A DNA stretch of 64,000 bases from Hyparrhenia diplandra (lineage: Eukaryota > Streptophyta > Magnoliopsida > Poales > Poaceae): NCBI GenBank assembly GCA_015847255.1, contig JADLZK010009200.1:85085-149084 (forward strand), given 5' to 3'. Numbering within the stretch: position 1 is the stretch's first letter; each line of letters begins with the position of its first letter. The position numbers were made by a program, and so were the translations under genes. Shown one piece after another: positions 44,444-57,200 of this stretch. Below the pieces are notes generated by a model, which had not been told where the DNA came from, made no database searches, and saw only the letters and a list, made by a program, of their open reading frames with translations.

Positions 44444-44998
44444 CAGGTCCGTTTAGCTAGTACTCCGATCATGGGTTCAGTTTGCATCTGCTTCAGTAAT
44501 TGCCAGGGAGAAACGCCAAACTGACTGAAACTTATACGGTTTTCGCCTAACAGAATTGTTGTTTAGATCACGTCTCATTTGCTAGTTTGCTTTTCTAAGA
44601 ACATTTTTATTGGCCGGAAGCTAAAATTGTAATTGTTTATTGTAAGCTTAACTCCTGCAGCCAGCATAATAAGATTTACTTTTGTCTAAAATTATTTCAC
44701 TGAACTGCACTACACAACTATCCTGGTGTGTGGTGCGTTTAAGACATGGAAAATTGACGACGACTTCTACGTTTTTTTTTTTCGTTGGAGATTGGACCAT
44801 TGAAAGAACGATCACTGCTGACCACCATGTTGCTCTCCGTTGTTCTTGTTTGCCTGATGCCCGGTGACAAAAAATGTTGCAGGTCACCAACACTGATACG
44901 ACTCATACCGCAAGTGCAGTCACTGAACATCGTGACAATCGAACATCGATCAGACGATCAGAACTGATGCCAGGGCGGCGAATTGCCAGAGTTCGCAA

Positions 44999-45074
44999 AG
45001 GCAACCCCGAACACTGCCATATAAACCAGCCATATCATCGCAAGGCAACCCCGAACAAAGCCATATAAACCGGC
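44999..45074. repeat. Imperfect tandem duplication upstream of copy 6
   Basis: The phrase GGCAACCCCGAACA..GCCATATAAACC.GCCATA occurs twice, at about 44999-45036 and 45044-45080. It lies about 420 bp before the TATA box of copy 6. Confidence 0.65.
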
Positions 45075-45490
45075 CATACCTTCGTGTGGACTGAAAGTCT
45101 GAACCGCCACATTATTCCATTCGAACGCATCACGCACGGTCACACAATTTCTTCCCTACTAAGCTCTAGGAGAATCATTTCACTCCGCGTCAAAGCTCAA
45201 AAACAGGGGACGGACGGACCGGCCAATTGCCAAAGCATACCGACGGCTCCACCTCCACCTCCTCTCCACAGCATTCCTTCGCCACAACGCTTTGCTTCCT
45301 TCCTCCCAAAGCATCTGATCCGAGCCGTCGCGTCGCTGTCAACGACACAGCACTAGCACCGCAGCATCCTTCGCCCGCGTCCCAACGCCCACGGCCCCCG
45401 TCCCCATCACCGTATTCGCATCGTCCGGCAAACGGCGACCAGCGCAAACACCGCCCACTCGCCGTTGCTTTTAGCTCGTTCCCCTCTCGC

Positions 45491-45497
45491 TATAAAG
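45491..45497 (+). promoter_or_regulatory. TATA box of cystatin copy 6
   Basis: TATAAAG, 187 bp before the ATG at 45678, implying a leader of about 150 bases. Confidence 0.6.
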
Positions 45498-45677
45498 CCT
45501 GCCCCTCCTTACACTCCAGAGACATATGCGCATCTGGCTTGGTGGAGCAACAACATTCGGTAGTGCTAGTGCTAATCGTGCTCCCACTAGCGGTAGTGGC
45601 CGTCGTCTCGCCGCCGCTTCCTCTCCTTCCCGCCGCACATCCGCTCACCGCCACCGGACCACACGGCAGCGGCAGGG

Positions 45678-46099
45678 ATGGCCGAGGCGCGGACCGTGAG
45701 GATGGTGGGCGACGTCCGGGACGCGCCGGCAGGCCGCGAGAACGACCTCGACGCCATCGAGCTCGCGCGTTTCGCCGTCGCTGAGCACAACAGCAAGACC
45801 GTAAGACACGTTTCCCCTTTGCATAATCTCACCTTCTCTAAGTTGAGATTGCAGATCAGAGCCGTCACTGACGATGTATATACATCACATCACATGTGCA
45901 GAACGCGATGCTGGAGTTCGAGAGGCTGGTGAAGGTGAGGCACCAGGTGGTGGCCGGGACTATGCACCACTTCACCGTCGAGGTGAAGGAGGCCGGCGGC
46001 GGCAAGAAGCTGTATGAGGCCAGGGTGTGGGAGAAAGTGTGGGAGAACTTCAAGCAGCTGCAGAGCTTCCAGCCGGTCGGGGACACCGTGGCCGCCTGA
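45678..46099 (+). CDS. Phytocystatin copy 6, ordinary cytosolic form
   Basis: Exons 45678-45800 and 45902-46099, 106 residues, frame intact. MAEARTVRMVGDVRDAPAG leads into LARFAVAEHN, then QVVAG, then KVWENFK with the second-loop Trp (Val instead of the usual Pro before it), ending PVGDTVAA. No signal peptide and none of the Arg-rich extension of copies 1-5. Length and layout match single-domain cytosolic plant cystatins. The intron falls at the same place (after HNSKT) in all six genes, showing common descent. Being the only plain copy, with its own TATA promoter, it is the likely ancestor-like member of the array. It sits tail to tail with the NC2-alpha gene, stop codons about 660 bp apart. 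Confidence 0.92.
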
Positions 46100-46758
46100 G
46101 GTACAGGATCTTTCACATCAAGAAATACGTACAACTAGAAGGGAATAAAAGTTGAAATGGTGTTCTTCGTTGTGTACAACCTAGTTGCTATTCTATCACT
46201 TCTGAAAGTTCTTGTGCTTGGATTACCATGCTTCAGGTGGTAAAGGTATCATCCTTCCAGTGCCATGATGTGTTAGCTGTCGGACATGAAACACATCCCA
46301 CTGGAAAAGTATAATATGGTGAATAAACCAGCATCTTACCACATGTATAATGTACTGTATCCTATAGGAAATATTGACTCCTGTAATGGAATGAGCTGTG
46401 CTAAGAAATCTGAAAGCCTTCTTGCTTTTTATGTTACCATACATGACACATCAACAAAGAGATTTCTCAACTATCCAAGGAAGCAAAAGCAAAATAATTA
46501 ACAATAAACTGGATAGCAACTGGAATGTACAACAGGTACTATCTGCAGAAGCACTAGCTGTTGACGGAATCTAACTTTAGAACATTAACATTACAGTCAA
46601 CTAGTTGAACGACCTTAACCTCTGGAACATTGTAAGCTACATCAGGAGCTTCGGCGGCTATGATACAAATGATACATGAGAACTGCTAGAGAGTTAAGCT
46701 GAACCTACAGTTGCCCTGCTATTCCTACTGACCAACTCTGAAGCCATAAAGGCGGAGC

Positions 46759-49700
46759 TTAGTCTTCATTGTCATAATCCTCATCCTCCTCCAATCTATG
46801 GTTTGTTGACAAAGCAAACTGGACAGGGTCCATCCCCATCTTGTTCATGTCAGGCAGATCCCAAGCACCAAGAAAGTCCTTGAGTTTTGCTCCTTCCTTT
46901 GAAGGGGGAACAGATGGTCCAGGTGCAGATGGCCCAGGTGCTGCAGTGGCTGCAGCGAAACTAGTTCCTGGAGCTGACAGCTGGGCTTGGGGTGGCACTG
47001 TAACCTCATCCTCTTCATCAGTTGGATTCAAATTCAGGTCAAAGTTCCTAAAGGAAGCCCTGGCATTGCTCACTGGTGTAATAGCCGCTTTTCAGCTTCA
47101 GTTGCATTCGAGACCTCATCGGCTACCTCCACCTTTAGGCTGGATTGGTTCTCTGCGAATTGTTCATGAGTTGTGACAACCTCCCGCCAAGCTCCGCGCC
47201 CACGGCGGCCTCTCCCACGGCCCCTCCCGCGGCCTCTGCCATTGCTTGTATAGCTTTCTGTTTCCTGCACAAAGGCAACCCATTCAGCAAAATGGACTCA
47301 GAAAGTCTAATGCTTAATAGAAAATAGGATTATCATATATTTGATAATACAGAGTGAAATCTGGAAGACAATAACAGCAGTAAATTAAGTTCTGACAGAT
47401 ACTTTAAGTTAATAGTAGCTGAAATAGACCACTTTGTCCATCCTTGGGACTTTCAAACCGACTAATATGGTCACTAAGCTCTTTTTTGGCTCCAATATAT
47501 CCTTATTCTCACATGGCATGCCTAGCCAGTACTGGTCATTCTTTGTTGAGCGATCACGGAAGAATTCTCTTCTACACTTGTTTTGCTAGATTACTAAAGG
47601 AATGCATCATGTAATCTCCAACCAATGACTAATCCACTCCCTTGGCAGCTATAAAAGGTTGCCTTCGGATAATACATGAGTACGATTAACAATAATCCAA
47701 CAAGGAAAGAAAGGGCATTGAATTAGGAGACAGTGAAGTAACATATCAGTAAAGAAACAAAAAGTGTAAAAAATACTTGAGGATGTTCATAGTCGATTGG
47801 ACTGGGATATTGTTGCATCCATTCCCTTAGTAATTGGAGCATAACAAGAGCAACAGAGACATTTCATGTGTGATGAAACAGCAACCGATGTCCATGGGTG
47901 ACAACTGACAAGGCATGCAATGTGGCATGCCATATGGGAGAAAGGATAAGTTTGAGCCCCCAAAAGAGAGTTATAGAATTGAAATGGCCGATCCAAAAGT
48001 TCAGGGACAAAATTGAGCCTCTACTAGTAAAACTTGAGGGGTGAAATTGGTTATTTAAGCCAAATTTTTTCTGAAACATGTATGAGAGCTGTGAAATATG
48101 CAACATCCACATAGAGTTATGGTCTTATGGATGATAGTGACTTACATTTCTTGTCCTCTTTAATTCCTCCTCACTTCCATCTTCTTCAGCTTTCCTGATG
48201 ACAAATTCAACATCTATTAACACTTCATAGAAAAATGATCGGGACATGTAAGAACCTTGTTAACTACAAGATAGATAAATTACCTCCTTTTGCCAAGCCT
48301 ATCATCAGCAATAACATCAGAAGGACCAATGTCAGGAACTTTGCTGACTACTTCAGTCAAGAAGTCATAGACATTGTATGTTTGTATGCACTGCTTCCTG
48401 AACACATTAAGCAAAAATATTAATGAGTTAAATAGATGATGAATTAAAAACATGAGTTAAATAGATGATGAATTAAAAACATGCAAAAAATTATACTACA
48501 ATATAGAAAATAAGTACATTCTCTCCATACAATGACAGAACACAACCCACACGGCACCCTCATGCCCCGATAGCACTTGTCTACATTTTTTCCCATCACC
48601 CAACACACTTAATTTTTCTTTCTCACAAGACTAGGATCATTATAGATATCCACAAAGAAAGAATTTACAGGATTCAACATTTCGAACAAACTAATGTGGA
48701 CCCTAAACAGCAGTTAGTACACAGGATCACCAGATAATATAACTCAGAACATGTTAGCTTGAAAAGGAATGCCTAAACAGAACCTATGCTCCTGCCAAGC
48801 CAAAGCAAGGCCTTCCTTGCCAATAGACATATACAGAACTTTATTGCTTGCTTTGTAGAATAGCCTACATGCGACACGTAAAATCAATGTGCAACAAAGG
48901 AAAACTAAAATTTAAAGCAGATAAATACACCAAGCTTCTTTTTTTTTATGATAATCAAGTAGGGCTACGCACTCATGTATTTTCTATAACTTGCTCCTCC
49001 CTCTTATACGTTGATCAAAATAAAAACTACACCCAAACTCCATATATGACAAGAAAATGGGTCAAGTATACTTACAAATGGGAAGAACCCACAGTCTTGA
49101 CACCCTTTTGAATTGTAATGTCATATGTCCTATCACATAAATCTTGCAGAAATAGCTCCAATGCTTTGGCTACAAATCAAAGACATTGAAGACATGAATG
49201 TTATATAATTTGAACAAAATGTGGGGAAAATGCTAAAATAAATTATATTGACATTGAAAAACAGACTACCAAAATTTGAATAGGCTAGTTAAAATGGAAA
49301 CACAAATTTGGAGTTACTTTTGCACAGTATGCAGGCATATCATCTCAAACTCTGGAAGCCAATTCAATTTAAATTAAGAAAAGTGCATGTATTACCAGTG
49401 GAAGACAAAGCAGAAATTAGAGAATAGATATCCACAAATGATTTAAAGCATACTGATAAATTATCTGCACCATTTAAAACAGTAGTCCTGTTTAATTTTC
49501 TACATCCACTACCAAATGGAAGTATGGACCAAATTAATCTTGCTACTACATTACTTAACTTTCTCTAAACAATAGATGTATCACATTTTGCCAACAATAC
49601 ATGACAATACAATATTTTGGCACCAATGTCAAAATCAGAGAACCAATTAAAACATTCTACTTCTGATAAAGTAATTCATTGACAAGCATGGAAAGTACAC

Positions 49701-51150
49701 GCTTTACAAGAAAATATAGTTTAGATGCATGTCTTTTTTATTAAATCCTAATCAATTCTGGGATAACAGAGTCATAATATGGAAGGAAAAAAAAGATCCA
49801 TTCTGCAGTGATTACTGATTAGTGAAAGAACTAAGTGGCCAAAATTGACATAGTAGGATGCCTAACAGTTATCGAGTAAATGGTAAAAAAATAGTAGGTT
49901 GACTTACAAACTAGAACAGGTACAGCTAAAGCAATCTTGCCAACATCTTCATCTGCTTGCATGATCTTCTTAATCCGAGGCTGTATGTTAAAACACAATA
50001 AATCGACATTAGATCAACCCAAGGGCAAGAAGTTACTTGAAGCAATGTTTGTAATTATGATTAACCCATACTAATCATCAACTGGCTTTCCATTCAGCCA
50101 CTTGAGGAAAACATGGAAGTGGTATGTAATTAATTTGTCTACTTGCTTTGCTGCATAAAACATCAATCCTAGCATATGTACAAACAACATTTCGAACAAA
50201 TGATAGTGAAGATTGCATCCCAAATGACTAGGCACCACATGTGGGATTCCATGTGAATCAGACTTTTTGCCGCCTAAATATTCAAATCTACAAATGCATA
50301 ACACACTGATAAAATACCGTTGCAAAATAACTGATGAGTACACGATTTCTTTTTGAATAGAAATCACACCAGAAGATTGTACCATGCTTGGAATCAGATG
50401 GTATCACAAAACTGGCCAGCATTGTCACAAAACTAAGCTGATAATCCGTAAACAAGCTATCAACCACCATAGGTCTAGAATTACATGGGCTTGAAGACAA
50501 TCGATAATGGTCAAACCGGCAACAGTGTAGCTTAACCGACATCCTAAAAGAATATTTGACAACTTCTCAATGCATCCGACACCAACAATTTTGCTCTTCA
50601 TCATCCCTTACATTACAACCGAACATAGAATTATTACATGATCTCGTAGTTAACCATGCAAAAGTATAAAACGTAATATTCTCAAACAAGACCCCCTGAG
50701 GTAACCTGATCCACGCCAAAAAACCTATCACGGAAATGCTGGTGGTCGGTAACAAGACCTAAACATTCCAGGACTCTGTACAGATCGACTGCTCAGATCT
50801 ACAGGGAATTCAGAAAATCACCAACCAACCAAAGCCTATCCTGATGCATGTACTGAACGAACCACAAAAAGTTTGTTCAAACAAAACCATGCATACCACA
50901 ATCTTAGAGCATACCGATGCAGTAAAATCATAGGGACTCTTGAATGAAGAAGCAAAAAGAGAAAAAGAGAATTCCAAAGCAAACTAAACCATCAGAAATT
51001 CAAACAGCCACATGCATAACACAGGCACACGTATCAAGCATCCTCGCACACATACGCACAGGAACCAGGACACAGGAATTCAAACCGATCGCACGATCTG
51101 AGATTAAGTAGCCTTACAGCGGGGAAGCGCGTGTCCAGCTTCTTCCTCAT
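46759..51150 (-). CDS. NF-YC11: NC2-alpha / Dr1-associated corepressor (NF-YC11-like), one frame break
   Basis: Histone-fold subunit that pairs with NC2-beta (Dr1) on TBP and represses or tunes transcription initiation. Exons from the right: 51118-51150, 49908-49980, 49076-49169, 48284-48397, 48146-48194, 46759-47264, all GT-AG, about 289 residues. The histone fold spans residues 9-85: FPAPRIKKIMQADEDVGKIA, then LVSKALELFLQDL, then GVKTVGSSHLKQCI. Next come DRLGKRRKAEEDGSEEELKR, an RG-rich run (RGRGRGRGRGRRGRGAW) and a C-terminus with DLNLNP, a motif resembling an EAR-type repression motif. In the last exon one A appears lost at 47089-47092 on the minus strand, shifting the frame between TEAE and ARASFRNF; the downstream sequence is conserved-looking, so sequence error is likely. 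Introns are long and AT-rich. Confidence 0.88.
48423..48480. repeat. Perfect 29-bp tandem duplication in an NC2-alpha intron
   Basis: A unit starting ATGAGTTAAATAGATGATG occupies 48423-48451 and, identical, 48452-48480. It is in the intron just upstream (in gene sense) of the exon at 48284-48397, about 25 bp from the acceptor. Confidence 0.85.
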
Positions 51151-51159
51151 GGCGCCGAC

Positions 51160-52250
51160 GACAACAGGGCGCTGGAACCAGCGCCGGAAACCTCCTCAAC
51201 GTCGGCGAGTGCCGCGACCCGGGGTTTGATCGGCGCGAGGAGCGCAGCTTCTGGGGACGGGGACATCGGATCGGAGGGGAAGAACAGGAACATTAAATAG
51301 CAATTCGAGAAGGATTGGGGGATTTTGGAGCGATTAGGGTTTCCGTTACCGGCTTTAGTGTTTGCCTCTTTTGTGAAACACAGCACCCTTTTCCCCCAAA
51401 TCGTTCGATCCGGGGACGGGCCGCGCGAACCGTCTGGACCGTGGACCCGGTGCATAGTCCCAACACGCGCACTGAACCACCACGCGAACTGGGGCTGGGG
51501 GTCCGCTCCGCCTATGTACAACGGACCGGGTCCACGGAGGTGGTTCTCGCCCACGGTGACCTCACCACGGCGCGCCGGTAGTCGTGGAGAACGCGGGAGG
51601 GAAGGGGAGGCGCGGGCCCCACGTCCGTGGACTTTCCGCGCGTTCAGCGTAGCCTCTCGTTCGTTCTATCTGCGGGCGGGGCGTGGGGCCCGCATGCCAG
51701 AGCTGTGGTTTGGGTGGGCGGGCAGAGCCGTGGCGCGGTTGGCCTCCCGTGTCTGCCGTCCGTCTGGTCTGGTGGTGGGGAATCCGACGGCCCACCGAGC
51801 GGCCCGGACGCGCTTCGAGTCCTCCCAAATTTGGGTGCAACCAACCCCGCGGGTTCCGTTTTGGAGTCTGCCCTTGTGACCTTGTGAGATAAGGCCTTGA
51901 CGCGATCCCACGTCATGTCACTTAACTCCATCAGTCATCATTTATCTTTTTCTTCTCTGCCATCAGAAACATCCTTATCGTTTAGTATTGCTTATTTTTA
52001 GCAGGATAAATATTAAAAGGAAATTAGGGAACGCCACCGAGGCAAAGATTGCCTAAAACGAGAACGACGCACCGCCCTCAACCCAATACAACAATACAAG
52101 CCTCTAAAGTTGAACGGTGGCACAGATATTCCCGTTTCATCGCTTGCGTTATTTTGGATGTTAAAGGTTACAATAATACAATTCTAGACTTAAACTAAAC
52201 CAAATTTTTTAACCTTGACTTGATTTACCTAAAATTGTACTCCCTATATA
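51160..52250. other. NC2-alpha upstream region and intergenic sequence
   Basis: GC-rich to about 51880 with overlapping frames on both strands and no recognised protein, then AT-rich. The NC2-alpha promoter must lie in the left part; I saw no clear TATA box for it. Confidence 0.4.
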
Positions 52251-52579
52251 CTACTTTCTCCATTTAAGATTAAACGTAGTCTTGGCTATTCTAGATAGAC
52301 TTGTTTTTGCTATATACCTAAACATAGCGTGTATCAATATACATTATTTTTAAAAAAACAAAATAAATTATTATTTAGAGTGAAAATAAATTAGTATTTA
52401 GAGCATGAATAATAATCTACAAGTAATTTGGCATATTTAGCTACAATTACTATGTATGTATGTAGACATAGTGTGTATCTAGGTGGGTAATAAAAGTTAC
52501 TATATACTTAGAAAAACTAAAAACAATTACAATTTAAAAGAACAAATGAAGCAGCACATTTATATCTCTATTAGATCTA

Positions 52580-53007
52580 GGCCTTGTTTAGATCCATTGG
52601 CTGCTATTAGTTTTAGCTAATAACTCATAGTTAATATTAACTAGCTAACTATGAGCGGGTTTAGTTCAACTAGTAGGTATTCAATGACTGGTTTGGTTCA
52701 ACTAGTGAGATAGTTGTTAGCTAGGTATTCAGTGAACAATTAGCTGGATGTATTGGATTCAAAGGAGCTAATTATTAGCTCTATGGCTCCAAACAAGGCC
52801 TTGCCATGAGAGTATAATGTTTGACTAATTTAATGATACTTATTCAAGAGTTTGGATCCCATGTAGCTAGAAAAATATTTTTTAGCCAACACATTTAATA
52901 GCCATGTCTGAAAATGTCACCTACCACATAGCTAACAATTAACAATTAGTTGGGGGTTTTTTCAGCTAACACATTTAATAGTTAGTTTGATGGATGCAAA
53001 CAGAGCC
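52580..53007. mobile_element. One complete and one truncated hAT-type MITE, adjacent
   Basis: First element 52580-52800 (221 bp): ends GGCCTTGTTTAGATCC and, inverted, GGCCTTGTTTGGAGCC, with AT-rich 'TTAGCTA' interior phrases. Second, about 52847-53007: interior phrases TAGCTAACAATTA and TCAGCTAACACATTTAATAG and a right end GGATGCAAACAGAGCC typical of the same class, but its left end is cut to 'GTTTGGATCC'. A further Stowaway-like AT-rich stretch lies just to the left (52250-52550). Confidence 0.6.
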
Positions 53008-53009
53008 TC

Positions 53010-54292
53010 GGTACTATAAATGTCAGTATTTTGTATAGATTTGACCAACTTTAATTGGTTTGATGACTATTTAAAAATAAGAACTGTTATTTTTTCCTTT
53101 AGAACGGATCTGCTACTGAAAATTAGCCTTGGTCGAGGTCATGTTTGGATCAAGACTAATAAGTACCAGATGCCTTACCTAGAAAATATCCAAAAATATA
53201 TAGAAATAGTCTCAAAATATTCCGTTTGATTTGTGAAGTGTTTTGAAAACTTTTTGCAACAAAAAAAACATAGTACACAAATAGCACAAATGTGTAGCAT
53301 GGATGCATTCGACATTAATATATGTTTATACATTGTATAAAATGTTTTGCTAATTTTCTATATTTTTGTTGGATATTTTCCCATTTTTCTTGACCTAATC
53401 ATACTTTTTTTAAAGTTTCTAAAGATTCTTTGTTGAGCTCTAAGTATTTTTTATTTAATATTTTGGTGTCTCTAGCTTTTTTTTTCCTTTATCTAAATCT
53501 TAGAGACATTTTTCTGTGATTTAAAAAAATTACCAAATATTTACCAATTTTTAACTAAAAAAAAAAAATGTCTTTTTAAAACCATAGTTTAGGAGACAAT
53601 AAGATATCTAGTTTTGAAGCTCGAGAAGAAAATTCATATACTACAACAATAGTCTGAGGTAGAATGGATTTTTTTCTTTCAATACTATTGCATGATAAGA
53701 GCAACTCCAAAAGATTAGTCAAGACCTTTTTAAAGAAAAAAAATTAGCTATTCGTCTCCAATAGAATAACTCACTAAATTTAGTACTAGCTCTTCATCCC
53801 ACCACATTCGCTCTCTACTTTTGGATAGCCTACCTCACTAGCTATCTAGTACGAGTTTGTCAGAGTACTATAATTTTTTTTTGTTAAATCTATTTTTAGA
53901 CAGTAACTACATCAGTACATTTGGCTAACTTGGATATGCTATGAAGCTTTTTACCGGATTTTTGGGCCTTTTTTTACAACATTTGGGCCTTTTTTTTTTT
54001 CTTTTGCTTCCCTTTATTTATATAAGCTCTGACCACAGTGTATGTACATAAACGCAGTCCGAATTTCAGTTCAAAGTGGAAATGTTCTACCGTGTTATAC
54101 TGTTATACAAATTACAAAGACACATTGTGTAAGACTATGACGAACTGTATGTGGCAATTTTATGAGATTCGAAATGCATCTAGCACCTCACATTTTACAA
54201 ACGCGAACAAGTCTGTCCAATAGCTTAGCTGAAAGCAGCCGCAGCGAGAAAAGCCCAAATCCAGCAGTGAATTCAAAGCGGCAGCAGGCACC
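53010..54292. other. AT-rich intergenic, 3' flank of CYP98A
   Basis: Low-complexity AT-rich sequence with homopolymer runs. A grass repeat-like phrase 'gagcaactccaaaagattag' starts near 53700. No gene seen. The 3' UTR of CYP98A should occupy the right end. Confidence 0.4.
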
Positions 54293-57200
54293 TCAGATAT
54301 CAACGGGGACCCTATTGTACAGCTCCTCCTTCTCCAGGCGCGGCTTGGCGACAGCTTGCAGTGGCGTGCCCATGAACGTGACGAGCCCGGGGACTCCATC
54401 ATGTTGACGTCCTCCGGTCTGGTGCCTTCCGGCAGGGACCACTCGAAGTGGTGCAGAAGGTGCCCGATCATGGAGGCCACGAGGTTGATGCCGAGCTGCG
54501 CACCAGGGCACACACGCCGGCCGGCTCCGAACGGCAGCACCCTGAAGTCGCTGCCCTTGATGTCGATGTTCTGCTCCAGGAAGCGCTCCGGCCTGTACTC
54601 CAGCGGGTTGCTCCAGACCTTGGGATCACGCGCCACAGCCCACACGTTCACCATCACGTTTGCGCCCTTGGGGATGTCGTAGCCGCCGATCTTGACATTC
54701 GTGCTGGCCTTGTGCGGGAGCATGAGTGGTGTCGGCGGGTGAAGCCGGAGTGACTCCTTGACGACGGCCTGTAGGTAGGGAGGTTCTGGAAGTCGGTCTC
54801 TAACATAACGCGGTCACGGCCAACCACACGGTCGAGCTCCTCTTGCAGCTTCTTCTGCACCCTGGGGTTCCTGACCAGCTCTGCCATTGCCCACTCGACT
54901 GAGATGACTGTTGTGTCCATTCCAGCAGTGATCATGTCCTGAACATGAGGAACAAATCAAAGAAGATTAGTACTCACAGCACCAACAAGAATTACTAGGA
55001 TCGAATGTTTTTACAAATCAAATGGCAGTCACCTAGTGGCATATTAGCTAACTGGCCTAACCTTTGCTCATTCCACGTGTTGGTAGTAGGTAAAATGAAA
55101 AAAAAAAAAGTGCAAAGCATTTCCAACTACAAAGTAAACATAGACAGTTTCCAAATCCCACCACCTTGCACCTACCTTAAGACAGTGATGTCTCGCTCTG
55201 ACTCACACTACAAACTGATACTGAACCTTTATCCAGTAACCTCTATAAATCAGTCACTGCTTTCAAGGGTATATGTGTGAATTATAGAAAAATAAATAGA
55301 TGTGCATTGGGATCCTGTCTAGTAAAAAAGAATATCCAGCTACAAATGAGTAATCTATGAGAAAAGCGGTCCAACATACCCATAGAAGTCCAATAACTGT
55401 GTCTTCACTAAGGTCATACTGTTGTTTGAGGGTGAAGAGTGCATCCACAAAATGTTGCTTGGCACCACTCTCCTTGAATGACTTAGCATGCTCATCAATG
55501 ATCTTCCTTGTCAGACGGTCCCTTCTCTCATTGTGAGTTTTGTAAAGCTCCTCATTAAGTGGACACAACCATCTCAAATACCAAATAAACTCAGCAACAG
55601 AGAGAGATGCACCAATCTTGATCCCGTTGTTCACAATAGTCTTAAACTCACGCCCTTGTTCGTCAACGTCACCATTTGCATTCATGAACCGCTTCCCAAA
55701 TGCTAGCCTTGTTATGTTGTTGAAGGCCACCATAGAAAGGTGGTTCCTCACTACCAATGCCTTTCCTTCATTACCTGAATAAAAACATAAGATTAAGGAA
55801 TAGTTTAAAACTATATACTGTGATGAAGTGGTTGACTGATTTTGGGTTCTAACTGATATGATAGCTGGCTGTTTCACTAATGTCATCCATAGAATTATGT
55901 CCTATTTCCATTTTGTAGAATGTTCCATTAAATACATTAATGGAACAATGAATGTTTGCTAAACACTCTAAAAATGCTATCACGGGTGATTTGTTTTGCA
56001 ACTAATATTCAAAACAGTAAGGGGAAAACATCAATAGCCATTGGAATAATCAATACTGTACTAAATAAAGTCAAATATCAGAAGGTGGTTTGCTTTGCAG
56101 CTAACATATCAAGGAAGGAGAATATGACTACTAACATTTTCTCGTGAATACCAGATAATAAAAACTAAAACTAGTGCTGATTTATCCATTCAGAATAATA
56201 CCATGGCCTGAAACATGGTTCCCTGCAGCAATCAGTTTAGATCCACTTACTGATTGCTCTGAAACAACAATATATATTGGTTGTTCAATAATCAAATAAC
56301 AATTGTATCCTTCACAAAAATAAAATGTATTAAAGTCTGCTTAAGGATTAAAAGCTAATCCACATTCAAGTCCAAAAAAATCTAGTCTGCATTTGACTGA
56401 GCTCAAAGTCACATTTGAAGCTATTAACAATCTGGTCACCAAGTTTCCTTCGCTTAGAACTCTATTGGTATTAACATAGTCCGGACTTCAGAATCTCAGA
56501 CAAATCCAGGTAACACTTTTGCAAAATACCACAAGGCAATCTGCTCTCAAATCCAGGTCACAATAAGTGCTCCCAGATTGCACATGGGAACAACATAATT
56601 CTGCATTAATGCACACCTGAATTCTGTACATTTGCAAGTTGCCACCACATTTGTACTCTCCCATGTGTTGATCGCTAATATGATTTATATTGGATACAAC
56701 CGATGAAAAATCAAATTAAGGTTGCAGGTTTGTGGTCACGCTGGTATAATGCCAACAGAGAATGCTTGGCACACCAATAAAGTTGGGCTCATTACCACAA
56801 AGAATGGTTGTCATACAATTAATAATATAAGACACTAAATCTTCATGCCATTCTCACAGTCACATGATAGACTGTTTACCAACATTACAGATACAATACA
56901 TTTCTAATCTGACTATTAGTTGTATGAAAAGTTCTTTAACAGGGCATAATGTGGAAACCACCAAATTAGCTGAAACGCAACCTAACACTTACACGACAGC
57001 TAGATCAAGAAGAACAACTTCATGTTCCCATGAATACTAAAAGCTCATCGAAATCCCATCCTAATTGTTTAACTTCGTGATCTTGGTTGACATAAAGTAT
57101 GGCTAATAGAATAAACCCCAAGGTTTGTGAGTTCAATGCAGCTGAACATTTATCAGTACTGCTGGTGCCGTTCTGCAGGCTAATTTCTATTCAGTAAAAC

